Shown here: positions 12,183-24,110 of the stretch, in pieces
Position numbering within the stretch: the stretch's first letter is position 1
Layout: each line of letters opens with the position of its first letter
DNA from: Riptortus pedestris
Taxonomy: Eukaryota > Arthropoda > Insecta > Hemiptera > Alydidae
Length of the DNA: 64,000 nucleotides
Reading direction: 5' to 3'
NCBI GenBank assembly: GCA_019009955.1
Contig: CM032232.1
Location: 69,857,501-69,921,500, forward strand
The notes under the pieces: model-generated
The model's database searches: none
Seen by the model: the letters and a program-made list of their open reading frames with translations, nothing else
Told to the model about the DNA's origin: nothing
Position numbers and translations under genes: made by a program

Positions 12183-12672
12183 AATAAATAAGGTTACGTA
12201 TATAACTAAGCTCACATTGTATACACATTAGTTATGACAGGAAATTTGTACATTATAGATTATATTTAACTTATATATGAATTAATTTAATTAATAAAAC
12301 ATGGGCTGACAAAAGATGATTTGAAGGAGTTGTCCACACTTAACCTACAATCATCTATAAGAATCGACAATCATCATTTATATAAAAAATAAAGATGAAA
12401 AAGGTTAGCTGCACTCTCACCCCTTCCCCACCTAATTTGCACAATTCAATTTATTCCAAATTTACATTTACAATTTAAACAAAATTAAAAAACAAAACAT
12501 TATTACCAATAAATTGGCAGATTAGGAGGCTGACCATACAGGCACCCTCAGAAAGGCAGCTTATTTTGGTTGTTTGTTTATAAACTAAATATAATCTATA
12601 ATGTACAAATTTCCTGTCATAACTAATGTGTACAAATTGTGAGCTTAGTTATACACATAACATTATTTATTT
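12183..12672. repeat. Foldback element with arms of about 85 bp
   Basis: The left arm (about 12183-12270) is the near-perfect inverse of the right arm (about 12580-12670). The shared core includes TAACTAAGCTCACA and TTATGACAGGAAATTTGTAC. The 310-bp middle has no ORF. It may be a foldback transposon, or two inverted copies of one repeat. Confidence 0.8.
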
Positions 12673-13773
12673 ATATATATATATATATATAAATTCATAG
12701 GATTATAAGGATCTCATGTGGTGTCCATATGAGATATTTTTTAATGTGGAATAGCTGCTTTTAGACGTCGTTTTAGACTAGTGTGCATTTAAAAATTCCT
12801 TACAGAGGTTTGTAGGGTTTTATAATAATTAAATAAAATAATAATATCCGTAGAAAACCTCTAGGAAATTCATAACATTGTTTTAGAAAAAATAAAAACA
12901 TTTGTTTTGATGGTCTAAATCCTCACCAAAATCAACGTCGGTCTAAGAGTTTTTAAATTCTCACAATAGTTTCACTATAGTATTCTCAGTTCTATAATAA
13001 ATTACTCATCAGTGTAAAGCATTTATTGTAGCTCATGATATCGTTTACGTTGAGTTAAAAGTGGTATTTATTCAGCACTCGTGGAATTGTTAAATTATCA
13101 AGTTAAATATATTATTGGTCCTTTCCACACCGAGCCGACAGATAACGATTTTCATTCGGAAAGCTCTTCACAACCCCTTCAAACGCCGTGTTTCAGCCGG
13201 CTAAAAAACAGTAATTAAAAATTCAAGTACATACGAAGGGGTGACGCACGCACGGGACTGTAGTAAATCATATGTATAATGTAGGGTAGCACTTATTGAA
13301 GTTATTTACCGGTTGTCAAACTGGCTTTTTCCGTCACGCGATCTACACTGCCACACGGGAAACCATCTCAGTTCGAGGTCGTTTTATTGATCTCTTATCA
13401 CATTATGTAGTGTTTCTACTTCCTCCGGAACAGACCTTGCTTTTCCCTTAAGATTTCATTTTTTACTCTAAAGCTTAGCGGAAAATTATTTCCCTTTTCC
13501 AGATTGCTTAAGGAAGTTTTCTGTATATCAAATTATTTTTTTTTTCATTATTAGTGTTATAATATTATAAAGAATATTTCCCGTTGAATATTAAATACGT
13601 CACAAATTTTGGCTCGGCAAACGCCAAGTACAAGAATAAATTTTCCTTTGTATGTACTGGCAGGTGTAATTTAACACGAATCTGGATAGTTCATAATGTC
13701 CCACTGACCACTTTAAACATTCCTATACATTGATGAAAATTTGCTAAAAACAATATAACTATTTCAATTTTTA
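12673..13773. other. Unassigned AT-rich DNA
   Basis: A (TA)n patch lies at 12675-12690. No supported gene or repeat was found in the rest. Confidence 0.3.
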
Positions 13774-13871
13774 TTAGCAGATTTCCCTCAAGAGAAATCA
13801 GGTATTGAGGTCGTACTCATGACGCGATTTTCGAAAGTTTTCTTCAAATGTCCATCGATCCTACCCAGGAG

Positions 13872-13935
<64 letters not shown>

Positions 13936-14371
13936 AACGCTCTAGTGGACGCAATTTTTGTTTGATCGTTACCAAACTCGATATTTAAACGTTTTATGCA
14001 AAAAGAAAGATCAAGTTCGTTAATGGATGAAATCGGACCAGTGGGAGGGTGGGTTTAGAGGGGGGGGGATTTTCGAAAATTTGAAATATCTCCGTTACCA
14101 TACGTCGGATCAAAAGATTGTATAGAACCAATCTTATTGCAAATTAAATTTACTACAAACATTGTTATAAACATTTATTCTCTATCTTGAATACTAACCG
14201 AGATATTTGCATTTTTATTAATTGTGGGCCGATAACGGATGACTGAATTTCCCGCCAAAAGCTAGTTAGACCATTCGCCGTAACTGTTTGGCTCTCGTAT
14301 GGAGATTTCTCTATTTTATAACTTCACGTGGGAAATCTCCTTAGTTTAAGCAGCCCCCGCGTGGCGGACTT
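13774..14371 (-). mobile_element. Family A copy, both ends present
   Basis: 3' palindrome slightly mutated (CCCTCAAGAGAAATC), (TA)n core about 13868-13932, nine-base G-run, and 5' end GCAGCCCCCGCGTGGCGGACTT. Near-twin of 9324-9950. It abuts the left arm of the foldback repeat at 14372. Confidence 0.9.
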
Positions 14372-14585
14372 TACTTTATGCAAAGTGCACTTTCAGTGTC
14401 AGCGCTCCATCATCAGTGTCTATAGGTAGTCGCCCGGTGGTTTACGGTCCATGCAACAGATCTCTAATCAGGCACTGACGAAGGAGAGCTGACTCTGAAA
14501 GTGCAATTTGCATAAATTAAAGCACTAGTACAGGACAAGGCTTTTTTATTGATCCCGATCAATTGGTTCCTCAACCCTCCATCAT
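14372..14585. repeat. Foldback repeat (family F), copy 1
   Basis: Inverted arms of about 45 bp: TTTATGCAAAGTGCACTTTC near 14373 pairs with GAAAGTGCAATTTGCATAAA near 14495. Between them lies a CGCCCGGTGG segment, and beyond the right arm comes CACTAGTACAGGACAAG and TTATTGATCCCGATCAATT. A second copy at 24571-24775 keeps longer arms. Confidence 0.75.
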
Positions 14586-15014
14586 TTCGGGGGAAATAAA
14601 CACATTTAATTTAATTTGAATAATGCTATTATCATATAATTAAGTAATTGTTTTATTTTTATCCTGATGAAAAAAATATTTCAGGCTTCGCACGTACGTC
14701 TGGAGTATAATTCATTTGACCTATTGAAGCGAGCGAACTGACCTAGTGATTGGCCCTGATTCCAATATGAATAGGATGTATGTTGTAGAGGGCTGATTGT
14801 AGCTGGTGTAAGCTGGTAAGCCCCAACGTTGCACAGCAAATAGAGGTCCAAGGACAGCCAAACCAATCCTCTCCTCTTATCTAACCATTATCAGATAATC
14901 TCATTGATAACCTTATCTTATCACCGGTTTCTTTTATCGCGTTTTTCCTCTGATCATCTCGGATGAATAGTCTTCAGTTTAAGCTGTTAAATGTATGGTA
15001 GCATTAGTTGAATA
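14586..15014. other. Unassigned DNA
   Basis: No supported gene. The small minus-strand ORF at 14681-14866 has no recognisable feature. Confidence 0.3.
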
Positions 15015-15205
15015 TGCTTTCCTATTATTGTTATATATATTAATGTCTACTCCGCTAGTATGGCTAATTGGGACGGGATATCTAAAGGTTACCACCCTTT
15101 TCAAGCTAGGAATTTTTAGTGAGTCCGTCACTAAATAAATTCCTATCGCCCAGGTGAATACAACTCTTGGATTACTAAGTGAGAATGTGACCAACAACTT
15201 GACTT
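15015..15205 (-). mobile_element. tRNA-derived SINE (family S) copy
   Basis: Read on the minus strand it has GGGCGATAGGAATTTATTTA, then GAAAAGGGTGGTAACC and GATATCCCGTCCCAATTAGC, ending in an AT-rich tail near 15020-15035. Same family as 26393-26618. The ORF covering 14979-15197 is its by-product. Confidence 0.7.
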
Positions 15206-15720
15206 ACATGGCAACCTGAGCTCTCTGTACATGTTTTTCCTATTAACAGATGTCTCTCAAAGGAAGTTACTATATTCAAATTGCACCAAAAAAAAAAAAA
15301 ATAGATTTTCAAAGCATTCTTCCAACTCCTCTTAGTCTAGAATCGCATTTTTGTAACTCGATATATTCTTTTAATGTATCGCTCAAGGTCATATATATTT
15401 ACGTTATTAAGCGTCACATCAAAAATGCTTTACTACCTTTATAGTTAATGCATTTATTTTCTTGTACATTTATCCCAAACATAATGACTACAACTTCAAA
15501 ATTCACGGAGTTATTTGTATTTTCTCATTTTCATATATAAGAATGTCATGTCTCCTATTACTGGACGTTTAACAGTAATATAATTCACAGTGAATCTGTT
15601 AAACCAGGTATATAGCATATAATGTTTATGTAGAGCATTTACTAATGGAGAAGCTTGGAGTAATTGGACTAATATGGAATAATTGAATTTACTTTGTGGT
15701 GTCCATATTACTTCATCTCT
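15206..15720. other. Unassigned DNA upstream of a candidate exon
   Basis: Includes an A-run at 15288-15301. The last 25 bases before 15721 are pyrimidine-rich and end TCACTTTAG, a plausible splice acceptor. Confidence 0.35.
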
Positions 15721-16094
15721 TTGTCACTTTAGCACACACATGTGTTGTGACGTTTGGACAAGAGGGGTTTAGGGGGAAGGCTTATGCCATAAATAAATGT
15801 GCAGGAATCTCAAATGATAAAGAAAGAAAAAAGTGTAATATAGAAATTGTGCTCCTTCCAAAAGCTTACAAGATTCCGTCAGAGGGCTTTGTCGGAGGTT
15901 GTTGGAGATGGGGAGAGGACATTGGGAGAATACCAAAGGGAATATTTTCCTGCCGTAAATCGCCTACGAATGTTGATCTTCATCACCCCATAATTGACTT
16001 CTGCCAGTGCTGGCTACAATTACAGGGAGGGGATTACATTCAGTCGGATTACCTAGCAGCTTATAACATTGATGAGAATGACCGTCGCCTCTGA
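15721..16094 (+). CDS. Candidate terminal exon, cysteine-containing protein
   Basis: An open frame of about 124 codons runs to TGA at 16092-16094. There is no ATG start: the frame is closed upstream by TGA at 15684, and the sequence just before 15721 reads as a good polypyrimidine tract and AG acceptor. I therefore interpret it as the last exon of a spliced gene, not a whole gene. The peptide has seven cysteines, a basic KERKKC stretch, the segment GGCWRWGEDIGRIP and a C-terminal FCQCW. Composition is balanced, unlike the AT-rich surroundings and unlike the repeat-derived ORFs nearby. An AATAAA lies at 16316-16321. I recognise no family. It could also be a decayed retrocopy. No upstream exon could be identified. 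Confidence 0.4.
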
Positions 16095-16734
16095 TGGCTT
16101 GAAGTTATTATGGCTAATGACAAGGAGACCCATTTTCTCTTATATTTTTTAACCTCACCCTGGAAATGGCAATCCGAAAAAATGGAAAACTTCTAGTGGT
16201 ACCGTATACAATAGGTTTGGTTGGTGAACTCTCAGAATGTGTTGCTCGCTGCTACATTGCAGCATTGGCTGGTGCTCTGGAAGTTCCCTTGAGTGCCTCA
16301 AGATCTAGGGCATAAAATAAAAGACCAAGAATGAAGTTTGGAGGCTTTGACGAATTGTTGACGTTTATGTTTCCTTGTTCCATCAAATTTACGAACCGGA
16401 GAGAGATAGTTAAGGAGATTATTTTACGCAGACGACCACAGGTCGTTGGAATGACCACAGGAACTAAATGCCATTATGCTCGTCAAAATTCTTCCAGCTT
16501 TAAGAGTCTCCGTTAAACTTGCAAGTATACGTGGGTATATAAGCCGACTCTCGTCAATAAAAACCCCATGGGAAAGGAAGCCTTGCTGGTCTTTGAGTGA
16601 AAAACCATAAGAATGTTATCTGGTGCACTCAGATAGCATAGCTCTGGTGTATAATCAGATCTGTTATTTGTATTACATTTGTGAAGATCCTTCAAAGATG
16701 GATTTGTGTGGCTGGTAAGAAAAACTGGTTCCTT
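16095..16734. other. Unassigned DNA with open + frame segments
   Basis: A 49-codon ATG ORF (16166-16315) and, in the same frame after one stop, a further 61 codons (16331-16516) are open. No domain is recognisable. It may be 3' untranslated sequence of the preceding exon or a decayed retroelement leading into the LINE tail at 16735. Confidence 0.25.
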
Positions 16735-16923
16735 TGGCCAGGGCACTTCGAGAGAATGTTACCCCAGAGACTCCCCTGGAACATATAGTATGGTGTATGA
16801 TGTGAGGCGAGGGAGAGGGCCAACCCCAGACAGGTGTGGCTGGATGTCCTATGCGAGGACTTGCGAAGGCTAAGACTCCAAGTATTGGATCCTATAATTG
16901 TGAACCGCGCTGCTTGTCTTTAA
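16735..16923 (+). pseudogene. Non-LTR retrotransposon C-terminal remnant
   Basis: One frame reads WPGHFERMLPQRLPW, then two in-frame stops, then PRQVWLDVLCEDLRRL and RLQVLDPIIVNRAACL before TAA at 16921. This order (GHxxRM, then a basic GRPRxxWxDxxxEDL block) is the usual C-terminal tail of LINE reverse transcriptase polyproteins; the RTE-like remnant at 38040-38276 has the equivalent WAGHLARM and RGRQCLRWRDEL. Two stop codons and the missing RT core show it is dead. The clade is uncertain. Confidence 0.7.
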
Positions 16924-18081
16924 ATAATGGCAGAGGGCCAAATAGCGCCTAGAAGTAAGAATGTACACATTTGACAATATTAACACTGTTTTTCCAAAAT
17001 TCTTTACGCCTTCTTTATTTAACCCAATAAAGGCAATCCTGGGGCTTAGGGATCTTTTGTATCTAATTGTAATTAATATTCCCTTAAACAAAGTTTTTTA
17101 ATAGCACGGTGTTCTAGTGATGACAATAGAGTACGACAATTTTATTTATTGATGGGATTGTGAATGAATAAATGATAAATATCTGTCTTCACTATGTTTC
17201 CAAATAAATACAGATATTGTCTGTTTTCAATAAGGTGGTATATGATTTGTTACAGCCTAGTATATTTAATATTAAATAGTATATCTCTTCTTAAACTCTA
17301 ATTATGGGTCAAATATTAACTGATATTTAGTGGAATAAGGATTTTTCTATTTTTCATATTTTCCTGATCCGTATTCCTGAACCCCAGATGATTCCTGAAT
17401 AATGCAGATTTCAATCCATCTAACAGCTTCAAGGTTGTATGATTCTATATCCTCAATGTTATTTATTCGTAGTATATAATTCAGTATCCAATTATATTTG
17501 CATGGTTTCGAAATGCATGTGCCATATCAATTAGCTTACTAGGCATAGCTCTGGGTATCTATTTTCCAAACTTCAGAATTTCTTGTGTATAGAGTCTCAC
17601 AATATAATTATAGATCCAAGGGCAGGCAAACCGATCCCATCCTATTGCTCCACTTATCTAGCCATTATCTGATTCATCCAATCGATAGATTACATTATCT
17701 TATCATGATTACTTTTTTTAAACTTTTTTTCTTGTCAGGATAAGGTAACGAACCCACTTAAGAGATAACCAACTGATGCTAAATGATTTTGATCAGACCA
17801 CACAACCAGGTCGGATAGAGGCCCTTAAATTTGTAAACATATAGGGAGCCTTTGTTGTATAATACATGTAGGAAAAACAAATAAAATATTTTGAAGATTT
17901 GTATATTTATATTTGTATTCAGGAGAACATTATCTCTTGTTATTAATTTAGTTTTAAATATAAAGTATGAAGAACTATTCTCATTGAAACTTAAGAAACC
18001 TTTTTGGAAACTTCCGCTTTTATTTATGCCACATCTTATAGGGTCATTTCACCCTCTAGGTCCAAATAAGTGGCCTCAAAT
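16924..18081. other. Unassigned AT-rich DNA
   Basis: No supported coding or repeat signal. Sequence near 17600-17740 loosely repeats 14830-14935 (TTGCTCCACTTATCTAGCCATTATC against CCTCTTATCTAACCATTATC), suggesting an old duplicated piece. Confidence 0.3.
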
Positions 18082-18085
18082 ATAA

Positions 18086-18122
<37 letters not shown>

Positions 18123-18158
18123 AGCGTGTGTGTGTAATCGTGCGTGCTTGCTTGTGTG

Positions 18159-18203
<45 letters not shown>

Positions 18204-18222
18204 TGTGCGGTGTGTGTGTAAG
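18082..18222. repeat. (TA)n and (TG)n microsatellite
   Basis: About 22 nt of TA is followed by interrupted TG/CG-type repeats. The minus-strand ORF of His/Thr repeats over this tract is an artefact. Confidence 0.95.
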
Positions 18223-18906
18223 TTCCACTCTGTCATATGAATTTTAAGACTTTTTATGGACATTAGGGTTCAAAATGAAGTCATTGTTCTCATTTCTCTC
18301 GGTCAATAAATTATTAGATACTGTTATGGAATTGTTTTTTAAGTTCTAATCATTTTCCTCCTACACTATCTGATGTGAGGCATACGTTTTTAAAATATTT
18401 CAAAATTTGACGGTACCCATCCTGAAAATTGACGTAGGATGGTGTTCTAGATTCCAGGTCTAGACCGATCTGACACGATTTACATTAATCTTCAGTGCAT
18501 TCAAAGAATGCAGTTGTTGTTTGGCCTCCAGTCATCGAGGTTTTCAACGCCTTCCTCCGTCTCTAGCAAAATTCAGGAAAGGGCATTCATTTATGCAACG
18601 AAAAGCTATTTTTCGATTATGTTAGATAATTTCCTTAGGCAAGGAGTTACTCATACTGATATTGATACACATTGAGACGACTTGGTTTCAATTCCCGTAT
18701 TAGCATGGCATATTTTGTGGTGGTGGACTCGTCATGCATATGATCATCGCTACTTATTTATTCATGCCTCATAAAATAACATTGCCATAAAGAAACTTGA
18801 AGGAAAGATGATCTTTTAAAGGTGAATATAAAATATAGTGACAGCAAACATTGAATTCCTGTCACTTGCGCTGGCTCTATGTATATTGAAGGGTGAAGAC
18901 TTTCTT
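18223..18906. other. Unassigned DNA
   Basis: No supported feature. Confidence 0.3.
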
Positions 18907-18995
18907 TTAGCGGTTTTCCTTAAGGGAAATCAACTATTGATGTTGTATTCATGACGCGATTTCCAAACAAATTCTACAAATGCCCATCGATCCTA

Positions 18996-19041
<46 letters not shown>

Positions 19042-19489
19042 TATATCCGTTACCGCTCTAGCTGTCGCAATTTTTGTTTGATCGTTACCAAACTTGATAT
19101 TTAAACGTTTTCTGTAAAAATGAAGATCAAGTTCGATAACGCCTAAAATCGGACCAGTGGGAGGGATGGGAGTTTTGAGGGGGAATATTTCGAAAATTCT
19201 TAATGTCTCCGTTATTATGTGTTAAATCGAAAAACTGTACAGAACCAATCTTATTTCAAATGTAATGATCTATTAATGTTATTATGCCTGTTTTTTCACA
19301 ATATTTATTATTAACGGAGATATTTGCATTTTTTAGTTTTCAGCCTTCAGTAAACCCCCACTCCTACTCACGTCATACTAACACTTACCATAAATTGTTC
19401 TCTTTGAGCATTTAATTTTTGGGATAAATGTAAATACTTGACGCACGTGGGAAATCTGCTTAATTAACGCAGCCCCTGTGACGGACCTT
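18907..19489 (-). mobile_element. Family A copy, both ends present, diverged
   Basis: Begins TTAGCGGTTTTCCTTAAGGG (mutated palindrome) with a (TA)n core near 19000-19038, then GCTCTAGCTGTCGCAAT. It ends GCAGCCCCTGTGACGGACC. Its 5' portion belongs to the ACGCACGTGGGAAATC subtype with the preceding GTAAACCCCCACTCCTACTC block. Confidence 0.85.
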
Positions 19490-19555
19490 TTCCTTGGTCT
19501 AAGAGAAAATGAGGCTTAACTGGATGGAATAGATTTAGAATAAGTTTTTTTTTTT

Positions 19556-20153
19556 TTAGCAGATTTCCCTTAAGGGAAATCAGCTATTGAGGTCGTACTC
19601 ATGACGCGAGTTTCGAAAAAAATTTTAAAATGTCCATCGATCCGACCCAGGAGATGACGAAAATGAGGTCCGTTCAAAATTATATTTGTCTGTTAACGTT
19701 CTAGCGGTCGCAATTTCCGTTTGATCGTTACCAAACTAACTCGATATTTAAACGTTTTATGCAAAAATAAAGATCAAGTTCGTTAATGGCTGAAATCGGA
19801 CCAGTGGGAGGGGGGGTTTAGAGGGGAGGATTTTCGAAAATTCGAAATATCTCCGTTACTATACGTCGGATCGAAAAATTATATAGAAGCAATCTTATTG
19901 CAAATTAAATTTACTATAAATAATGTAATATACATTTATTCTGTATCTTGAATATTAACCGAGATATTTGAATTTTTCTGTTTTCAGCTTCTGAGATGAG
20001 TTCGGCTAACTTCGGGTCTAGTCGTGAGTTTCCGTCAAGAGCTAGTTCGGGCCCTTCCCGTAACTGTTTGACTCACTATTCTGAAATTTCTCTATTATAA
20101 AACTTTGTCGTGGGAAATCTGCTTAGTTTACGCAGCCCCTGCGTGACGGACTT
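19556..20153 (-). mobile_element. Family A copy with no TA expansion
   Basis: A well-preserved copy only 66 bp from the previous one, inserted in a T-run. The palindrome and both hairpins are intact. The core reads TTCAAAATTATATTTGTCTG, so the (TA)n tract is essentially absent here, showing that the TA array is not needed for the ends to be recognised or is expanded after insertion. Confidence 0.92.
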
Positions 20154-20943
20154 TGTTTTTTTCCAGTGAAACTGTAGAAAGTTTTCTCTGGCCGTGAAAA
20201 CTATTCTTAGAGTGAATTTGGTGTTACTATGTTGACATTCACCGCAGATTTCATAACGACATTTAAGAAATTTCTAAATGATTCAGTACGGAACGACGGA
20301 TTGAAAATGTACATTTGAGAGACACGTTGATAAATAAGTGAGACATCTGTAAAGCTGCCATAGATTTAACCTAGAAAGGCAGGACAGGGGGCTGATCAGC
20401 CGAGCGTACAGGCCACCATTACCCAGTAGAAACACCAGCTATTACAGAGCCCCGGAGTACAGTGTACGGCCATATTACAGAGGAAGTTTCTCTAGCCCAG
20501 TCCAGTTGTCTCTTTCCTTTATAATTACTATTAGATTCGTCGGCTAGCCTCCTGGCACCGTGGGAAGTGTTATTCACTCCTATAGACCCATATTATATAT
20601 GACTTAGCTGCGAAACTACTCTGCTAATGAAGAGCATTTTGCACAAAAAGAAGTTTGTACAAAATCTTAAAAAATTGGATGAATGTCTGTTCTCCGATGC
20701 TTATAACGAATAGAATTATTGGCGGATGCCTGTCTTTATTTACATACATGTATTAGCTATGGTTGAGTGCAAGTCTATTTAAATTGTAATTGTTCGCACT
20801 TGCGTTTAAAAAAGACAGTGACATGTTAATCTAATTCTATTTAGTGCACACTTCCAAGGGATCTCCGACTGGTTTCATTGGAAGTGTAGAACACATATAC
20901 ATTTATCCATTTTTTGAGGTGCTGGATGGTGAAGGAATTATTA
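20154..20943. other. Unassigned DNA with a GC-richer patch
   Basis: About 20370-20570 is less AT-rich than its surroundings but contains no convincing ORF. Confidence 0.3.
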
Positions 20944-21042
20944 TCTCAGGTAAGAAAAAACGCCTCTTTCCTTCACTGCTCTTTATTCGTTGCGACGGAT
21001 AAAGAACAGTGAAGGAAAGAGGCGTTTTTTTCTTACCTGAGA
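20944..21042. repeat. 99-bp near-perfect hairpin
   Basis: Left arm TCTCAGGTAAGAAAAAACGC... and right arm ...GCGTTTTTTTCTTACCTGAGA pair over about 45 bp with only a few mismatches and a tiny loop around TTGCGA. It is either a very short MITE or foldback, or a transcribed stem-loop such as a small-RNA precursor. There is no clear target duplication, and no second copy was seen in the window. Confidence 0.85.
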
Positions 21043-21185
21043 CATATACATTTGTTCTAGCTTCTTAGCTAGGCCACCTTGAAGAAATCTTCAATGATCA
21101 AAGATTTATGCTTTTTCAACCTGAACTGAAGAATTTTCACGTTTTCTTGAATCGGTGTTCAAAAAGCAAACTAATAAGTCTCATA

Positions 21186-21408
21186 TTAGACAATTCCACT
21201 TTGAAAAGACTGAATTTCAAGAACATTCCACCCCTCTACCGTTTGAGTAGCATCAATTACTCTCACCTCTACAAAATCCCAGGCAGGTTTTAATGTATTA
21301 ATGCATTCCCGAAATGTATCCAAGTGAGCATCGCATGCAGAATATTTCTTGCCTAAAAGTTCGGTTACCGAATCTAGCAATTTAGTTATAGCGATACCCA
21401 AGCTTCGA
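21186..21408 (-). CDS. Possible terminal exon fragment
   Basis: On the minus strand the frame is open for about 72 codons, ending at a stop near 21186. It begins just after a pyrimidine-rich CTGTCTTCTCGAAG that could be a splice acceptor. The peptide (containing ITKLLDSVTELLGKKY and AWDFVEVRVIDATQ) looks protein-like and helical. There is no ATG in frame, no recognised family, and an overlapping + strand ORF also exists. Weak. Confidence 0.2.
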
Positions 21409-23965
21409 GAAGACAGACATTTCTAAGAGACATCCCTTCCAAGATCGTAGGAGCAACAGATATCAGAATTGCTTGTAATGATCAGGTAACCAAAATCAAG
21501 AATGTGCTGAGATTAAGTTCTACTGTCTTTATATGCTGACTAAACGCACCAATGTGGCTATCGTGACCTACTTCGGATAGTTCTAGATGAGACACATACC
21601 TGGATTGAACTATCTTAATGTGCCGATAGTTGCCATTTCGGAATCAGCCTTTCATTGTGTATCTTATCCTTTATTTCTTGTATTTAATGCTGATATATAA
21701 CTATTGTATTCACAAAAAAAAACTGAAACAAAAATTCAAAAAGCAAGCAGAAGTTAATGAATGACATGTTTAAAATACCGTCCAATTTACGGCTTATTCC
21801 CTTGGCCAGGGTTAGGGTTGGAAAATTGAAAGGATGCCAGCTGGCCTTGAACTTGAACTCGCACGAGGGTGTAAAATAAAAACAGTCGAGCTCCCCGACA
21901 AAGAACTTCCCCACAGTCACCCCACGGGAAGGGCCCGTCAGACAGATGCATTCCCAGCTGGAACCCCAAAGGAAAACCCTACTAATTAGTGGTGGATTCA
22001 CTGCAATTATTATCACCTTTTGTCCGTGTCTAATCTGAGGCGGGGATTTCGTCAGATGAGAATCTGCAAAAGTGCAGTGTTTAGTGTGTGTGGCCCAGTA
22101 TCAGTTCACGATAACATACTCAGACATCCCATGGGAGTCAGCAGGTACAGAAATATGATTCGACTATCATTCAGACTATATTGGATCTCTTTGGCATTGC
22201 ATACTAACTACAAAAATAATTGCAAGTTTGTTATCTGGCAGGTGGAAGTGAATTATTTTGCAGGTTCATTATAACGGCCACACTTTCACGGTAAAGTTTT
22301 ATTCAAGCGAAAGAACGTGAAGGTTTATTCACGGAAAAATATATCAACAATGAGTAGTGGGTTGTCGTTCGTTTCTGCATGAGACTATCTAACAATAGAG
22401 GCATCCCTAAAAAACGTTTTAGGATCAAATTCTTTGAGCTCAGCAATAGCCTTCTGACTGCCTCGGCTATGGCCAGTATGGCGACACTACTTCACATTAA
22501 GGTGACTCCTGTTTTGCCACACCTATATACAGAGACTGAGAATTACGAAATGGAGAAAATAATAACATTAGTCCAGTTGAAATCAAGAGTAGCAAAATAA
22601 ATTATTTCTAATTATGTTAATTTGTTTTCATTTATTTTTATTTTTTTTAGTTTCTCCTATTGATTCCTTAAATTTCTTCACTTTCCTTCATTATAGGTTA
22701 AATTATAAGAAAATTTATTATAAAGGCACTGTTTAATGCACATACCTCTGTTCCTACGATTGCTACAGAAAGAACAAATACGAGTTTTTAAGTGAAAAGA
22801 GAAAGTAAATTGTATTAATTTTAAATTTTGGAAAATTGTGCAAAGCTGATAAAAATTATTTTCACTCATATTTATTAATGCTAGTGTCGACGAACATTGT
22901 TTTATTGCCATGGGGTTTTTTTAAACTACAAAATAATTAAACATTTACTATAAATTTTAATACTTACTAAACGTTTCAAGAAAAAATGAAATCTAAACTA
23001 AGCAAACGTCATATTACATTTCAGTCTTAACAAAACTCCTTAAAAAAACTTGGCAGGTACTATGGGTAAGCAGAACAGATTTTTTTTATATATTTCCTAT
23101 AATAGGCAAATATTTAAAAATAAATCTGTGTTTTTATATATTTGTTTATTATAAAAATTAGATTAATAAGAGAATGGATTACTGGAGGCTATAAATAAAG
23201 AAATACTTTTTTTTTTCTTTGGTCGGCTTTATTGACTTTGAAGATTTGAAGCAGTAATTATCAGCCATTCCTCATTTTCAAGGGCCATGAGGTTTTCCTT
23301 AGACTTAAATCTCGTAATTTCGAGAAGGCGTGGTAGTCACATGTTAATTTCTGGTTCATTTCAATGAACTGGGTGTTGATGGAGGTTACTATAGGTAGCT
23401 TCGAGGTATTAGAAGCTATTTACTACTTTTAGAAAGGCTAAGTGCCTTAGACTTAAACTGCTTTCCGTTTTGTTCATGAAATGGGCTTTCAGTACGTACA
23501 CTTAGACATCTGTGGCCGGCTTATTTTATTCTATACAGGCTAAGTAACAACCATTAAGAAGGAACTTTTATTCCGAAATCAAACTCATTTTATTATTGTA
23601 AAATTGATTACTCCCTTTCGCCACTTTATTAATAGCCTCATCTAAATATGGTTTATTGCAGTATTAAATGAACACATTGGGGTCAGCCGTGGGTGTGTCT
23701 GATCAATCAGCCAGTGTCCCGATTTTCCACACCACATTTACTTGCCTCCTTTGTTGACAGTGACACTAAATCGGGAGTGTTAGGATGTTTCAACAGGAAT
23801 TGATGTTACCCACAATTAGTTATTTTGGATTTGGAGACAGAGGTAGTGGGATATATCCCTACAGAAGTTGAAAAATAGTGTGCTACAAAATCTCACTAAA
23901 CTTATTTTATTTGTAGTTAACAATCGTATCGGTTTAATGCACAATCAGTTCTAGATTCCTTAATT
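21409..23965. other. Unassigned DNA
   Basis: The patch at 21780-22030 is less AT-rich and open on the minus strand in two frames, but no domain is seen. A 73-codon ATG ORF lies at 22379-22600 (+) and contains no recognisable motif. The remainder is AT-rich with no supported gene. Confidence 0.25.
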
Positions 23966-24110
23966 TTTAAATAAAAAAATGGGATTGTGCTATAAGTTTT
24001 TTTTACCATTTATCAACAACGAAATCCACTGCATGACCCCTAAATCTCTGGCGTTTGCGTACAACACAGTTGTGAGATTGAGGAGAATTAAACTGACAAT
24101 GACTATAAAG
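23966..24110 (+). repeat. Dispersed repeat pair, copy 1
   Basis: Shares GGGATTGTGCTATAAGTTT...TACCAT...TATCAACAA(C/T)GAAATCCAC and GCGTACAACACAGTT...GATTGAGGA with 25283-25415. Copy 1 is open for 60 codons from ATG 23979, while copy 2 has several stops, so copy 2 at least is decayed. No identity is recognised. Confidence 0.6.

Noticed and set aside
18036..18263. His-Thr repeat ORF
   Set aside because: Translation of the (TG)n tract on the opposite strand.
21800..21825. Telomere-like GGGTTAGGGTTGG
   Set aside because: Only two units occur and there is no array, so chance is sufficient.
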